A stretch of 64,000 nt of DNA, from NCBI RefSeq assembly GCF_013155365.1, contig NZ_JABJRA010000001.1, positions 248,001-312,000 on the forward strand. The letters run 5' to 3'. How positions within the stretch are numbered: position 1 is the first letter of the stretch; every line of letters begins with the position of its first letter. The notes beneath the pieces are model-generated. The model worked only from the letters and a program-made list of their open reading frames with translations, did not search any database and was not told the DNA's origin. The DNA comes from Nocardioides sp. zg-DK7169 (GTDB taxonomy: Bacteria > Actinomycetota > Actinomycetes > Propionibacteriales > Nocardioidaceae). Made by a program: the position numbers and the translations under genes. Positions 48,598 through 56,845 of this stretch are shown here, one piece after another.

Positions 48598-49410
48598 ATG
48601 ACGTTCTCGATCGTGGCCCGCTCCGACGACGGCGAGTCCTGGGGCGTCGCCGTCGCCTCGAAGTTCCTTGCCGTGGGATCGGCCGTGCCGGCCGCTGTCG
48701 CGCAGGTGGGCGCGATCGCGACCCAGGCCGACGCCAACGTCGCCTACAAGGGCCTTGCGCTGTCCCACCTCGACGAGGGCGCCACCGCCGAGATCGCGCT
48801 GGAGCGCCTGCTCGAGGAGGACGAGGGCCGCGAGCACCGCCAGGTCGGCATCGTCGACTCCGACGGCGGCGCGGCCAGCCACACCGGCCGTGGCTGCGTC
48901 ACCTACGCGGGCCACACCACCGGCCCCGGCTACGCCATCCAGGGCAACTGCCTCGCCGGCCCGGAGGTCATCGAGGCTATGGAGCGCAGCTGGCTGGAGG
49001 GCTCCGACCTGCCGTTCGAGCGCCGCCTGCTGGCCGCCCTGGCCGCCGGCGACGCCGCTGGCGGCGACTGGCGCGGGCGTCAGTCGGCCGCGCTCCTCGT
49101 CGTACGCGACGAGGCGGGGTACGGCGGCAACGACGACATCGCCGTCGACCTGCGCGTCGACGACCACACCGCGCCGATCCCCGAGCTCGAGCGGCTGCTG
49201 GGCCTCAACGACCTCTACCTGACCGCCTCGAGCGAGGAGGACAAGGTCGCGGTCACCCCCGAGCTCGAGCAGACCCTCGAGGAGCACGCCCGCTCCGCCG
49301 GGCAGCCGGACTTCCGCACCTGGGTGGGCGTGGAGAACCTCGAGATGCGCGTCGCGCCCGACCTGTCCTGGGTTGACCGCCGGGTCCTGGAGATCGTCCG
49401 CGCCGGCTGA
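48598..49410 (+). CDS. DUF1028 family protein
   Basis: A 270-residue protein with the DUF1028 signature: MTFSIVARSDDGESWGVAVA, KFLAVGSAVPAAVAQVGAIA, TQADANVAYKGLALSHLDEG and YAIQGNCLAGPEVIEAMERS. The first ~220 residues resemble Ntn-hydrolase folds, but the catalytic nucleophile is not established for the family. The last ~50 residues (LEQTLEEHARSAGQPDFRT and WVGVENLEMR) are an extra segment also present in some peptidoglycan-binding members. A TAACCT box ends 6 bases before the ATG. Confidence 0.82.
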   Translation: MTFSIVARSDDGESWGVAVASKFLAVGSAVPAAVAQVGAIATQADANVAYKGLALSHLDEGATAEIALERLLEEDEGREHRQVGIVDSDGGAASHTGRGCVTYAGHTTGPGYAIQGNCLAGPEVIEAMERSWLEGSDLPFERRLLAALAAGDAAGGDWRGRQSAALLVVRDEAGYGGNDDIAVDLRVDDHTAPIPELERLLGLNDLYLTASSEEDKVAVTPELEQTLEEHARSAGQPDFRTWVGVENLEMRVAPDLSWVDRRVLEIVRAG

Positions 49411-49448
49411 GCGCCCCGCGCAGGGTGCCCCTCGCTAGGGTGCGCCCC

Positions 49449-50924
49449 ATGAGCGTTCTGGCCATCGACGCCGGCACCACCGGTGTGACAGCAGTCGTCG
49501 TCAGCCCCGAGGGGGCCGTCGAGGCCAGCGCGTCGCAGGAGTTCCGCCAGCACTTCCCGCGGCCCGGCTGGGTCGAGCACGCCCCCGAGGAGATCTGGCA
49601 GGCAACGCTCGAGGCGGTCCGCGAGGTGCTGACCCGCGTCGACCGCTCCACCCTGAGCAGCATCGGGATCACCAACCAGCGCGAGACGGTGCTGCTGTGG
49701 GACCGCGACACCCTCGGCTCGCCGCGGCGCGCGATCGTGTGGCAGGACCGGCGTACGGCGGACGTGTGCGTGCGGCTGCGCGAGGACGGGCACGAGGACC
49801 GGGTCCGCGAGCTGACCGGGCTGCGGCTGGACCCGTACTTCTCGGCCACCAAGCTGGCCTGGCTGGCCGAGCACGAGCCGCACACCTGGGCGCTGGTGGA
49901 GTCCGGCCGCTACGCGATCGGCACCGTCGACTCCTACCTGATCGCGCGGATGACCCGCGGCCTGCACCACGTCACCGACGTCTCGAACGCCAGCCGCACG
50001 CTGCTCATGGACCTGGAGACCGGCACCTGGAGCAAGGAGCTGTGCGGGCTGTTCGGCGTGCCCGACGACGCACTGCCCGAGCTCGTGCCCAGCTGGGGCG
50101 AGGTCGCGGTGAGCGACCCGCGCACCTTCGTCGACCTGGCGCTGCCGATCGCCGGCATCGCCGGGGACCAGCAGGCGGCGCTGTTCGGGCAGACCTGCTT
50201 CGACGTCGGCGACTCCAAGTGCACCTACGGCACCGGGTCCTTCATCCTCACCAACACCGGCACCACCCTCGAGCGCTCGGACGCCGGTCTGCTCTCCACC
50301 GCCGCGTGGCGCTCCCCCGACGGTGAGCTCACCTACGCCCTCGAGGGGTCGATCTTCGTCACCGGCGCCGCGGTGCAGTGGCTGCGCGACGGCCTCCAGC
50401 TGGTCGGGTCCGCGGCGGAGACCGCCGCGATCGCGGCCACCGTGCCGTCCTCGGACGGCGTGGTCTTCGTGCCCGCGCTCACCGGCCTGGGCGCCCCGCA
50501 CTGGGACCCCCACGCCCGCGGCCTGATCGTCGGCATCACCCGCGGCACCACCCGCGCCCACCTGGTCCGCGCCACCCTGGAGGCGATCGCCTTCGAGGTC
50601 CGCGACGTCCTGGAGACGATGCCCGGGCGGCCCGCTGCGCTGCGCGTGGACGGCGGTGCGGCGGCCAACGACCTGCTCTGCCAGATCCAGGCCGACCAGG
50701 TCGGCGTCCCGGTCGAGCGGCCGCGGATGATCGAGACCACCGCCCTCGGTGCGGCGTTCCTGGCCGGTCTCGGCACCGGGGTGTGGTCCTCCACCGACGA
50801 GCTGCGTGAGACCTGGACGCTGGACCGCTCCTTCACCCCGGCCCGCCCTCGCGAGGACGCCGACGCCGACCACCGCCGCTGGCTGGCGGCCGTCGAGCGC
50901 TCCAAGGGGTGGGCGGAGCTCTAG
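49449..50924 (+). CDS. glpK: Glycerol kinase-like FGGY carbohydrate kinase
   Basis: A 491-residue FGGY kinase: SVLAIDAGTTGVTAVVVSPE, WVEHAPEEIWQATLEAV, SIGITNQRETVLLWDRDTLG, AIVWQDRRTADVC, YFSATKLAWLAEHEPHTWAL, GTVDSYLIARMTRGLHHVTD, AGDQQAALFGQTCFDVGDSK and CTYGTGSFILTNTG. The ATP-site block FVPALTGLGAPHWDPHARG and RVDGGAAANDLLCQIQADQV complete the family pattern. The order fits glycerol kinase. TAGGGT ends 7 bases before the ATG. Its stop overlaps the end of the convergent marR gene by 4 bases. Confidence 0.9.
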   Translation: MSVLAIDAGTTGVTAVVVSPEGAVEASASQEFRQHFPRPGWVEHAPEEIWQATLEAVREVLTRVDRSTLSSIGITNQRETVLLWDRDTLGSPRRAIVWQDRRTADVCVRLREDGHEDRVRELTGLRLDPYFSATKLAWLAEHEPHTWALVESGRYAIGTVDSYLIARMTRGLHHVTDVSNASRTLLMDLETGTWSKELCGLFGVPDDALPELVPSWGEVAVSDPRTFVDLALPIAGIAGDQQAALFGQTCFDVGDSKCTYGTGSFILTNTGTTLERSDAGLLSTAAWRSPDGELTYALEGSIFVTGAAVQWLRDGLQLVGSAAETAAIAATVPSSDGVVFVPALTGLGAPHWDPHARGLIVGITRGTTRAHLVRATLEAIAFEVRDVLETMPGRPAALRVDGGAAANDLLCQIQADQVGVPVERPRMIETTALGAAFLAGLGTGVWSSTDELRETWTLDRSFTPARPREDADADHRRWLAAVERSKGWAEL

Positions 50925-51454
50925 CCGCCCGGCGCGCTCCGGTCCCCCGGCGTGCTCCGGGCGGCCCGCGCGGGCGGGCGCCAGCCCTCCTCGGAGCGGA
51001 TCGCGGACGTGATGCGCCGGCTGATGTCGCCGAGCTGGCGGGCCTGGGCCCGGGTCAGCGGTCCGAGGACCAGCCGCTCGACCAGCTCGACGTGGCCGGG
51101 GGCCGCCTCGTCGACCTTCTGTGCGCCCGGGTCGGTCAGGGTCGCCAGGGTGTAGCGCCCGTCGGCGGGGTCGGGCGCGCGGCGTACCCAGTCCTTCGCC
51201 TCGAGGCGGGCCACCGCCCGGGACAGCCGGGACAGCGAGCTGTGGGAGTAGGCCGCGAGGGTGCTCATCCGCAGCGTGCGGTCGGGGGCCTCGCGGAGCG
51301 CGAAGAGCACGCCGTACTCGAAGTGGGTCAGGCCCGCGTCGCGCTGCAGCTGGGCGTCCAGCGCGGCCGGCAGCCACTCCAGGAGGGTCGCCAGCGCGGA
51401 CCAGGTCTCGAGGTCCTCGTCGCCGAGGGCGGCGCGCTCGCGGTGGTCGGTCAT
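50921..51454 (-). CDS. MarR-family transcriptional regulator
   Basis: A 177-residue winged-helix repressor: TWSALATLLEWLPAALDAQL, TLRMSTLAAYSHSSLSRLSR (recognition helix), AVARLEAKDWVRRAPDPADG with the DxRxT-like wing (DGRYTLATLT), and a C-terminal dimerisation helix. A TACGCT box ends 6 bases before the ATG. The divergent SDR gene shares a promoter region with two identical 16-base operators, so the usual arrangement of a MarR repressor beside its target holds. The inducer is unknown. Confidence 0.9.
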   Translation of the reverse strand: MTDHRERAALGDEDLETWSALATLLEWLPAALDAQLQRDAGLTHFEYGVLFALREAPDRTLRMSTLAAYSHSSLSRLSRAVARLEAKDWVRRAPDPADGRYTLATLTDPGAQKVDEAAPGHVELVERLVLGPLTRAQARQLGDISRRITSAIRSEEGWRPPARAARSTPGDRSAPGG

Positions 51455-51498
51455 GGGAGCAGCGTAGGCGATCCCACGGCTCCCCGGCGCCGTCGATG

Positions 51499-51548
51499 AC
51501 TTGACCAGGCAAGTGACTCCTCCGTAACTTTCACTTGACCAGGCAAGT
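51499..51548. promoter_or_regulatory. Two identical MarR-type operators in the marR-SDR intergenic region
   Basis: The 16-mer ACTTGACCAGGCAAGT occurs at 51499-51514 and again at 51533-51548, an imperfect palindrome (ACTTG/CAAGT arms). The first copy contains TTGACC (51501-51506), and TAACTT follows 18 bases later (51525-51530), a good promoter for the SDR gene. The second copy sits just after that -10. Binding of the MarR protein would block the SDR promoter and probably marR itself. Confidence 0.75.
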
Positions 51549-51588
51549 CATTCCGACCTGCGGCACGGTCCGAGGAGAGGGACGAGAG

Positions 51589-52380
51589 ATGGATCTGCAG
51601 CTGGCCGGCACGAGGGCCTTCATCAGCGGTTCGACCCAGGGCATCGGCTACACGATCGCGGAGGGGCTGCTCGACGAGGGCGCACAGGTGGTGATCAACG
51701 GCCGCGACCGGGAGCGGCTCGATGCCGCGGTCCACCGGCTGCGGTCCGAGGTGCCCGGGGCGCAGGTCTCGGGCCTCGTCGCCGACTTCGCCGATCCCGC
51801 CCAGGTGCGCGACCTGCTCGCCGCGCTGGGCGAGGTCGACGTCCTGGTGAACAACGTCGGGCTCTTCGAGCTCCAGTCGTTCGAGGAGGTCACGGACGAG
51901 GAGTGGCAGCACTACCTCGAGGTGAACCTCATGAGCGGCGTCCGGCTCTCGCGCCACGTGCTGCGCGGCATGCTCGAGCGGGGCCGGGGCCGGATCGTCT
52001 TCGTCGGCACCGAGTCCGGCGTGAACATCCCGGGCGACATGGTGACCTACGGGGTCACCAAGGCCGCGAGCCTCGCCCTGGCCAACGGCCTGGCCAAGCT
52101 GACCCGAGGGACCGCGGTCACGGTGAACACGATCCTGGGCGGGCCGACCTGGTCCGACGGCGTCGCCGGCACGGTCCACGAGCTCGCGCAGGCCCAGGCG
52201 ATGGCGCCGGAGGACCTGCGGGCGGCGATCATCGGCGGCAACCGGACCACCCTGCTGGAGCGCTTCATCGAGCCGGAGGAGATCGCCCACCTCGCGCTCT
52301 ACCTGGCCAACCCGCTCTCGTCCGCCACGAACGGCGCCGCGCTGCGCGCCGACGGCGGGGTGCTGACGGGCATCATCTGA
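51589..52380 (+). CDS. Short-chain dehydrogenase/reductase
   Basis: A 263-residue classical SDR. NAD(P)-binding motif FISGSTQGIGYTIAEGLLDE, then VNNVGLFELQSFEEVTDEEW, the catalytic Ser and YGVTK motif in VFVGTESGVNIPGDMVTYGV followed by TKAASLALANGLAK, and the C-terminal FIEPEEIAHLALYLANPLSS. NADP preference is suggested by NGRDRERL after beta-2. Substrate unknown; control by the neighbouring MarR protein suggests a xenobiotic or small aromatic substrate. GAGGAGAGG precedes the ATG. Confidence 0.9.
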   Translation: MDLQLAGTRAFISGSTQGIGYTIAEGLLDEGAQVVINGRDRERLDAAVHRLRSEVPGAQVSGLVADFADPAQVRDLLAALGEVDVLVNNVGLFELQSFEEVTDEEWQHYLEVNLMSGVRLSRHVLRGMLERGRGRIVFVGTESGVNIPGDMVTYGVTKAASLALANGLAKLTRGTAVTVNTILGGPTWSDGVAGTVHELAQAQAMAPEDLRAAIIGGNRTTLLERFIEPEEIAHLALYLANPLSSATNGAALRADGGVLTGII

Positions 52381-52391
52381 GCCGCGGGAGC

Positions 52392-52418
52392 CCTCACACC
52401 CGCCCCGGCCCGTTCGTC
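52392..52418 (+). promoter_or_regulatory. ECF41-type promoter upstream of the sigma factor gene
   Basis: CCTCACA (52392-52398), 16 bases, then CGTC (52415-52418). The known ECF41 target consensus is TGTCACA-N16-CGTC; five of seven and four of four positions agree. It suggests positive autoregulation of the sigma gene that begins at 52464. Confidence 0.7.
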
Positions 52419-52463
52419 AGTCGGGTGACTGACAGCCACGAGTCGGGATGGAAGGGTGGCGCC

Positions 52464-53315
52464 GTGGACCAGACGGACCTGTTCGAGGCCGAGCGGCCGC
52501 GGCTGGTGGCGATCGCGAGCCGGGTGCTCGGCGACCACGCCGAGGCCGAGGACATCGTGCAGCAGGCGTGGCTGCGCCTGCACCGCACCGACACCGTGAT
52601 CGAGAGCCTGCCGGCCTGGCTGACGACCGTGACCACCCGACTGTGCCTGGACCGGCTGCGCGTCCGCACCCCGGAACCTGTCGCCGAGGTCGAGCCCGCG
52701 GACGCCGCAGCCACCGCCGGCGACCCGGCCGACGACGTGGTGCGAGCCGACTCGGTCAGCCTCGCCCTGCAGGTCGTGCTCGACCGGCTCTCCCCCCGTG
52801 AGCGAGTCGCCTTCGTGCTGCACGACAGCTTCGGGTTCGAGTTCCCGACCATCGCGGCGGTGCTCGACACCACGCCGACCGCGGCGCGCAAGCTCGCCTC
52901 GCGGGCCCGCGCCAAGGTCACGCAGCCACGCACCGAGGACCGGCTCGCGAACTGGCAGGTGGTTGACGCGTTCATGGCCGCGGCCAAGGCCGGCGACTTC
53001 GAGAGGCTGCTGCGCTTGCTCGCGCCCGACGCGACGGTGGGCGCCGACGACGCCGCGGTCCTGGCCGGCACCCCGCAGCGGATGGTCGGACGCGAGGAGG
53101 TGGCGACGTTCTTCAACGGCAGCGCCACCGCGGCGCTCCCGGTCTTCGTGGGCGAGCGCCCCGGCACCGCGTGGTTCCACCGCGGCGCCGCGAAGGTCGT
53201 CTTCGACTTCGCCGTCGAGGACGGGCTGGTGCGCGCCATCACCTTCCGCGCGGCGCCCGAGGTGCTGGCGCAGGTCGTCCGCCGCGACGGCGACGGGGCA
53301 CGGGACCAGACCTGA
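52464..53315 (+). CDS. ECF41-type RNA polymerase sigma factor with SnoaL-like domain
   Basis: A 283-residue sigma factor. Region 2 (DLFEAERPRLVAIASRVLGD, HAEAEDIVQQAWLRLHRTD) and region 4 (LQVVLDRLSPRERVAFVLHD, FPTIAAVLDTTPTAARKLAS) are normal. A C-terminal extension of ~110 residues (NWQVVDAFMAAAKAGDFERL, LRLLAPDATVGADDAAVLAG, then the beta sheet RPGTAWFHRGAAKVVFDFAV) has the SnoaL/NTF2-like fold that defines ECF41, where it modulates activity instead of an anti-sigma factor. GTG start with GGAAGG 8 bases upstream. Its own promoter and that of the next gene match the ECF41 consensus. Confidence 0.92.
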   Translation: MDQTDLFEAERPRLVAIASRVLGDHAEAEDIVQQAWLRLHRTDTVIESLPAWLTTVTTRLCLDRLRVRTPEPVAEVEPADAAATAGDPADDVVRADSVSLALQVVLDRLSPRERVAFVLHDSFGFEFPTIAAVLDTTPTAARKLASRARAKVTQPRTEDRLANWQVVDAFMAAAKAGDFERLLRLLAPDATVGADDAAVLAGTPQRMVGREEVATFFNGSATAALPVFVGERPGTAWFHRGAAKVVFDFAVEDGLVRAITFRAAPEVLAQVVRRDGDGARDQT

Positions 53316-53326
53316 GCTCCCGGTCC

Positions 53327-53353
53327 GGTCACACCCGGTCGCCGCGGTTCGTC
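53327..53353 (+). promoter_or_regulatory. ECF41-type promoter upstream of the DUF1059 gene
   Basis: GGTCACA (53327-53333), 16 bases, CGTC (53350-53353) gives a near-perfect match to the ECF41 consensus. With the identical spacing in front of the sigma gene, this makes the DUF1059 gene the likely main target. Confidence 0.75.
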
Positions 53354-53392
53354 ATCAGCACAGGCAACCCACTTCATCCATCGGGAGACGAC

Positions 53393-53629
53393 ATGAAGAC
53401 GATGACCTGCCGGGACCTCGGCGGACCCTGCGACCTCGCCCACCGCGGCGAGAGCGCCGACGACGTGATCAACGCCCAGGACCGCCACCTCAAGGAGGCA
53501 GAGAAGGCCGGCGACGCCACCCACCAGGAGGCGCGCGACGCGATGAAGGGCCGCTGGCGGCACCCGAAGAAGTCGCTCGGCTGGTACCGCGACACCCAGC
53601 GCGCGTTTGCCGCGCTGCCGGAGGACTGA
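53393..53629 (+). CDS. DUF1059 domain small protein
   Basis: A 78-residue protein: MKTMTCRDLGGPCDLAHRGE, DVINAQDRHLKEAEKAGD, then DAMKGRWRHPKKSLGWYRDT. The family motif of a CRDLGGPC cysteine pair is present and may bind metal. CGGGAG lies 6-8 bases before the ATG. It is the probable ECF41 target and is followed by a good terminator, so it is a single-gene transcript. Its role under this regulator is unknown. Confidence 0.85.
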   Translation: MKTMTCRDLGGPCDLAHRGESADDVINAQDRHLKEAEKAGDATHQEARDAMKGRWRHPKKSLGWYRDTQRAFAALPED

Positions 53630-53645
53630 GCGAGCCGCTCCCCCG

Positions 53646-53665
53646 CCCCGCCCTGTAACGCGGGG
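53646..53665 (+). terminator. Intrinsic terminator after the DUF1059 gene
   Basis: CCCCGC (53646-53651) pairs with GCGGGG (53660-53665) around an 8-base loop and is followed by TTATT. It starts 17 bases after the stop. This is the clearest classical terminator in the window. Confidence 0.75.
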
Positions 53666-53739
53666 TTATTGACGCTTCACACGTGGTGTACGACGGCGGA
53701 GGCGTCGACAACCCTGAGGAGGGCGTGCCCGGGCGACGG

Positions 53740-54317
53740 ATGCCCGAGCGTCCCCTCGAGGTCCCGCCCACACCGGTGCGACGACCGATCCCGCCAGACC
53801 GCGTCCTCCTTCGGCCGTTCCAGCCTCAGGACGCTCAAGGTCGAGCACGGTGCGGCAACGACCCGGACATCATTCGGGTGTTCTGGGGTCTCCTCCGTTC
53901 TCGCAGCCAGTTGCGATGCCGATCAAAGAAGCCGAAGCGTGGCTCCAGCACGTGGGCACCGACGAAAGCCCGCTCCACTGGGCCACCGAAGTCGAAGGCA
54001 CCTTCATCGGGACGGCGCGTCTGCACAGCGCGGATGAGCTCGACCAGCGAGCGCAATACGCAGTCGGAATCCTCGACCGCAAGCGACTCGGCATCGGGCT
54101 GGGCGAAGAGGTCACGCGTGCCGTCATCCGCTATGGGTTCCAGGACGTGGGCCTTCATCGCATCGGATTGCGAGTCCTCGCGTACAACGTGCGCGCCACC
54201 GCCTGCTACTCGAGGTGCGGCTTTGTCGAGCAAGGCCGGGAGCGTGAGTCAGCGCTTGTGGGCGACACCTGGCACGACGACGTGATCATGGGCGTCCTGG
54301 CTCAAGACGCATCCTGA
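53740..54317 (+). pseudogene. Frameshifted GNAT acetyltransferase
   Basis: The N-terminal part (VLLRPFQPQDAQGRARCGND, PDIIRVFW) is in one frame and the rest (SPPFSQPV, MPIKEAEAWLQHVG, VGILDRKRLGIGLGEEVTRA, then HRIGLRVLAYNVRATACYSR) in another. The two join at the G run 53885-53888, where one extra G would restore W-G-S-P-P-F, so a single-base loss explains the break. GC content here is lower than nearby genes, which suggests recent acquisition. A sequencing error in the homopolymer is equally possible. The start at ATG 53740 is tentative. Confidence 0.75.
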
Positions 54318-54408
54318 CCTCGACATCTCCGCATGTCTGACCGCGAGCACTGCACCGCAAGCCCAGCCGCAGCGTTCTCCACAGATTCACTCTTTACCTT
54401 CTGGGCTA

Positions 54409-54437
54409 TTTCGAACACTTTCGAACACCGGTAGAAT
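54409..54437 (+). promoter_or_regulatory. Promoter with TTTCGAACAC direct repeat upstream of the HNH gene
   Basis: TTTCGAACAC occurs twice in tandem (54409-54418 and 54419-54428), followed by TAGAAT (54432-54437) as a -10 box. A TTTCGA lies about 17 bases before it. The half-sites resemble the TCGAAC arms of the actinobacterial LexA box, but they are direct rather than inverted. Some mycobacterial 13E12/HNH genes are LexA regulated, so DNA-damage control is possible. Confidence 0.5.
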
Positions 54438-54484
54438 CGGCCTCACGAAACCGAATCTTCCACCAGTCCTCTCGGGAGGCGACG

Positions 54485-55741
54485 ATGGCCGACACGGCTC
54501 ATCCCTACCTCGCCGACGTGGGGTGCGCGGAAGCGTTCCTCGACAAGATCGCCGACCGGGACCCGACCTTTCTTTCGGTGCCCGAGAAGCGTCAGGCGTT
54601 GCGGATGACGGCCCACCTGGCCTCGCGCGCGCAGGCGATGCACGCGCGGGTGATCGCGTGCGCCGATGACGTGGCCGACGCGGACGGGTGTCGCGACGTG
54701 GCCGCGTGGGTGGCGCACCGCACCCACACCTCAGGGGCGGCCGCGCGGCGGTTGCAGCGGCTCGGGGTGGCGTGCGAGCTGCGTTGGCACCGCGTCGGCA
54801 CAGCACTCGCCGGTGGGCACGTGAGCGTCGACCAGGGCCACGTGATGGTCGCGGCGCTCGACGACCTCACTGATGCGTTCGACCTCGTCGAGGCGAGCGC
54901 GGAGGAGTGGTCGGCGATGCTGGCCCGCGCCGAGACCTACCTCGTCGAGCAGGCCGCCGACTTCGGGCCGCGTGAGCTGGGCCGTCTGGCCGAGCGGCTG
55001 ATGGAGGTCGTCGCTCCCGAGTGGGCGGAGAAGGTCGAGGAGGAGCAGCTGCGCGCCGCGGAACGCCGCGCCCGGCGGCGTACGACGCTGGGCGTGCGGC
55101 ACCTCGGCGACGGCTCCGCGATCATCCGCGCCCAGGTGCCGGAGAGCATCGCGCTGCGGCTCACCACGATGCTGGAGTCGTTCACCAACCCCCGCCGAGC
55201 GGATGAGCCGGCGGCGGACGGGCGGCGGGTGCCCTACGAGCGTCGGTTGGGCGAGGCGTTCTGCTCGTTGTTGGAGGCCGTCGATCCGTCCCGACTGCCG
55301 CTGCACGGCGGCGACGCCACCACTCTCGTGATCACGATGGACCTGACGGCCCTCGTCGACGGGCTGGGTTCAGCCACACTCGCCGACGGCTCACGTATCA
55401 CCGCCGGCGAGGCGCGGCGGCTGGCCTGCACCGCCCAACTCGTCCCGGCAGTCCTCGGCACCAAGTCGGTCCCGCTCGACCTCGGCCACGCGAATCGCCT
55501 CTTCAGTCCCGGTCAGAGAAAAGCCCTCGCTATTCGCGACAAGGAATGCCGCGCAGACGGGTGCACGATTCCCTCGACCTGGTGCGAGGCACATCATCTG
55601 AATCCGTGGTCAGCAGGTGGAAAGACCGATCTCGACAATGGAATCCTGCTCTGCAACCATCACCATCATCTGATCCACGACGAGCGTTATCTGCACCAAC
55701 GGATGCCGAACGGTGATATCCGATTCAGTCGGCGGACGTAG
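54485..55741 (+). CDS. DUF222/HNH endonuclease-like protein (13E12 type)
   Basis: A 418-residue protein of the repetitive 13E12 family. The DUF222 region (~1-300) includes [39 protein letters not shown] and [19 protein letters not shown]. The C-terminal HNH domain has [20 protein letters not shown] followed by [16 protein letters not shown] and [17 protein letters not shown], with zinc cysteines and His of the HNH site intact. A tail copy of this gene lies decayed at 59.0 kb. GGGAGG is 5 bases before the ATG. It overlaps the 3' end of the convergent beta-lactamase gene by 17 bases. Its role is unknown. Confidence 0.9.
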   Translation: MADTAHPYLADVGCAEAFLDKIADRDPTFLSVPEKRQALRMTAHLASRAQAMHARVIACADDVADADGCRDVAAWVAHRTHTSGAAARRLQRLGVACELRWHRVGTALAGGHVSVDQGHVMVAALDDLTDAFDLVEASAEEWSAMLARAETYLVEQAADFGPRELGRLAERLMEVVAPEWAEKVEEEQLRAAERRARRRTTLGVRHLGDGSAIIRAQVPESIALRLTTMLESFTNPRRADEPAADGRRVPYERRLGEAFCSLLEAVDPSRLPLHGGDATTLVITMDLTALVDGLGSATLADGSRITAGEARRLACTAQLVPAVLGTKSVPLDLGHANRLFSPGQRKALAIRDKECRADGCTIPSTWCEAHHLNPWSAGGKTDLDNGILLCNHHHHLIHDERYLHQRMPNGDIRFSRRT

Positions 55742-56747
55742 GGACCAGATTCCGCAGCGCCACCCGGGCCGCCTCGGCGACCAGCGCGTCGTCGTACTCG
55801 GCATCGGGCGTGCTCCGGTCGGAGAAGACCGCCATCACGACCGGGTCACGCCCCGGCACCTCGACCACGGCGATGTCGTTGCGGGTGCCGTACGCCGCGG
55901 CGCCGGACTTGTCGGCCACCCGCCACCCGTCCGGGACGCCGGCCGCGACCAGCGTCTCGCCGGTGGCGTTGCCGCTCATCCAGTCCAGCAGGGTGCGTCG
56001 CGCGTCGGGCGACAGCGCCGGCCCCACGGCGTACGCCTGGAGCACCTGGGCGAACGCGCGCGGCGTGGTGGTGTCGCGCCGGTCCCCCGGCGAGGTGTCG
56101 TTGAGCGCGGTCTCGCGCCGGGACACGACCGTGACGTCGTCGCCGAGTGCCCGCAAGGCCCGCTGGAACCCGGCGGGGCCGCCGAGCTCGTCGAGGAGCA
56201 GGTTGGCGGCCGTGTTGTCGCTCTCCCGGACGGCCGCCTCGGCGATGCGCCGCAGCGACAGGCCGGACCCCACGTGCTGCTCGGTCACCGGCGAGTGCGC
56301 GACGAGGTCGCCGGCGTCGTAGCGGACCACCTCCTCCCAGCGCCCCGGGTCGGTGTCCGCCAGGAGGGCGGCCGCGGACAGCGCCTTGTGCGTCGAGGCG
56401 TAGCCGAAACGCTCGTCGGCGCGGTGCGCCAGCGTCGCGCCGGTGCCGGTGTCGATCGCGAAGACGCCGAGCCGGGCGTCGTACCGCTCCTCGAGGGCCA
56501 CGAAGGCGTCCCCGGGATCGACGTCCGCCGAGCCGCTCGGCTCCGGAGCCGTGGGAGTCGCCGCAGCCGTCGGGGTCGGCGGGCTCGGGGCGCCTGCGGG
56601 CTCCTCGGAGCCGCCCGTCGCGCAGGCCGTGGGGGCCAGGACGAGCAGCGCGGCCACGGCGGCCAGGCCCGCCGGCCGGGTGTGGGCGGTACGGCGCACA
56701 GGCGTGTCGGGGGTGCGGGACGACGGGGAGGGACGGTCGGGACGCAT
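55725..56747 (-). CDS. Class A beta-lactamase
   Basis: A complete serine beta-lactamase of ~340 residues. After a basic N-terminus and a hydrophobic signal ([20 protein letters not shown], possibly a lipoprotein with Cys at TAC), a Pro/Thr-rich spacer leads to the catalytic domain. Active-site motifs are STHK (YASTHKALS), SDN ([12 protein letters not shown]), ExxLN (RRETALND) and KSG ([15 protein letters not shown]). These correspond to Ser70, Lys73, Ser130, Glu166, Asn170 and Lys234. A longer start at 56780 is possible. Its 3' end overlaps the HNH gene. Substrate range cannot be predicted from the motifs. Confidence 0.93.
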   Translation of the reverse strand: MRPDRPSPSSRTPDTPVRRTAHTRPAGLAAVAALLVLAPTACATGGSEEPAGAPSPPTPTAAATPTAPEPSGSADVDPGDAFVALEERYDARLGVFAIDTGTGATLAHRADERFGYASTHKALSAAALLADTDPGRWEEVVRYDAGDLVAHSPVTEQHVGSGLSLRRIAEAAVRESDNTAANLLLDELGGPAGFQRALRALGDDVTVVSRRETALNDTSPGDRRDTTTPRAFAQVLQAYAVGPALSPDARRTLLDWMSGNATGETLVAAGVPDGWRVADKSGAAAYGTRNDIAVVEVPGRDPVVMAVFSDRSTPDAEYDDALVAEAARVALRNLVPTSAD

Positions 56748-56774
56748 CGGCGCATCATCGCCCACCGTGGCCCC

Positions 56775-56786
56775 TGACATCTGTCA
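56775..56786. promoter_or_regulatory. Short palindrome between beta-lactamase and decayed two-component genes
   Basis: TGACATCTGTCA is a 5-bp perfect palindrome with a 2-base centre. It lies between the divergent beta-lactamase start and the decayed kinase start. Operators of NarL/DesR-type response regulators often look like this, but with the regulator gene here collapsed, the site may be a relic. Confidence 0.35.
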
Positions 56787-56845
56787 CGGGTGGGTCGTGA
56801 CAAGCAGGCGAGGTGTCCGGGGTGCGGCGCGGCCACGGTGGTGCC

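Noticed and set aside
54409-54428. Canonical LexA (SOS) box
   Set aside because: The TCGAAC arms are in direct, not inverted, orientation and the spacing is two bases short of TCGAAC-N4-GTTCGA.
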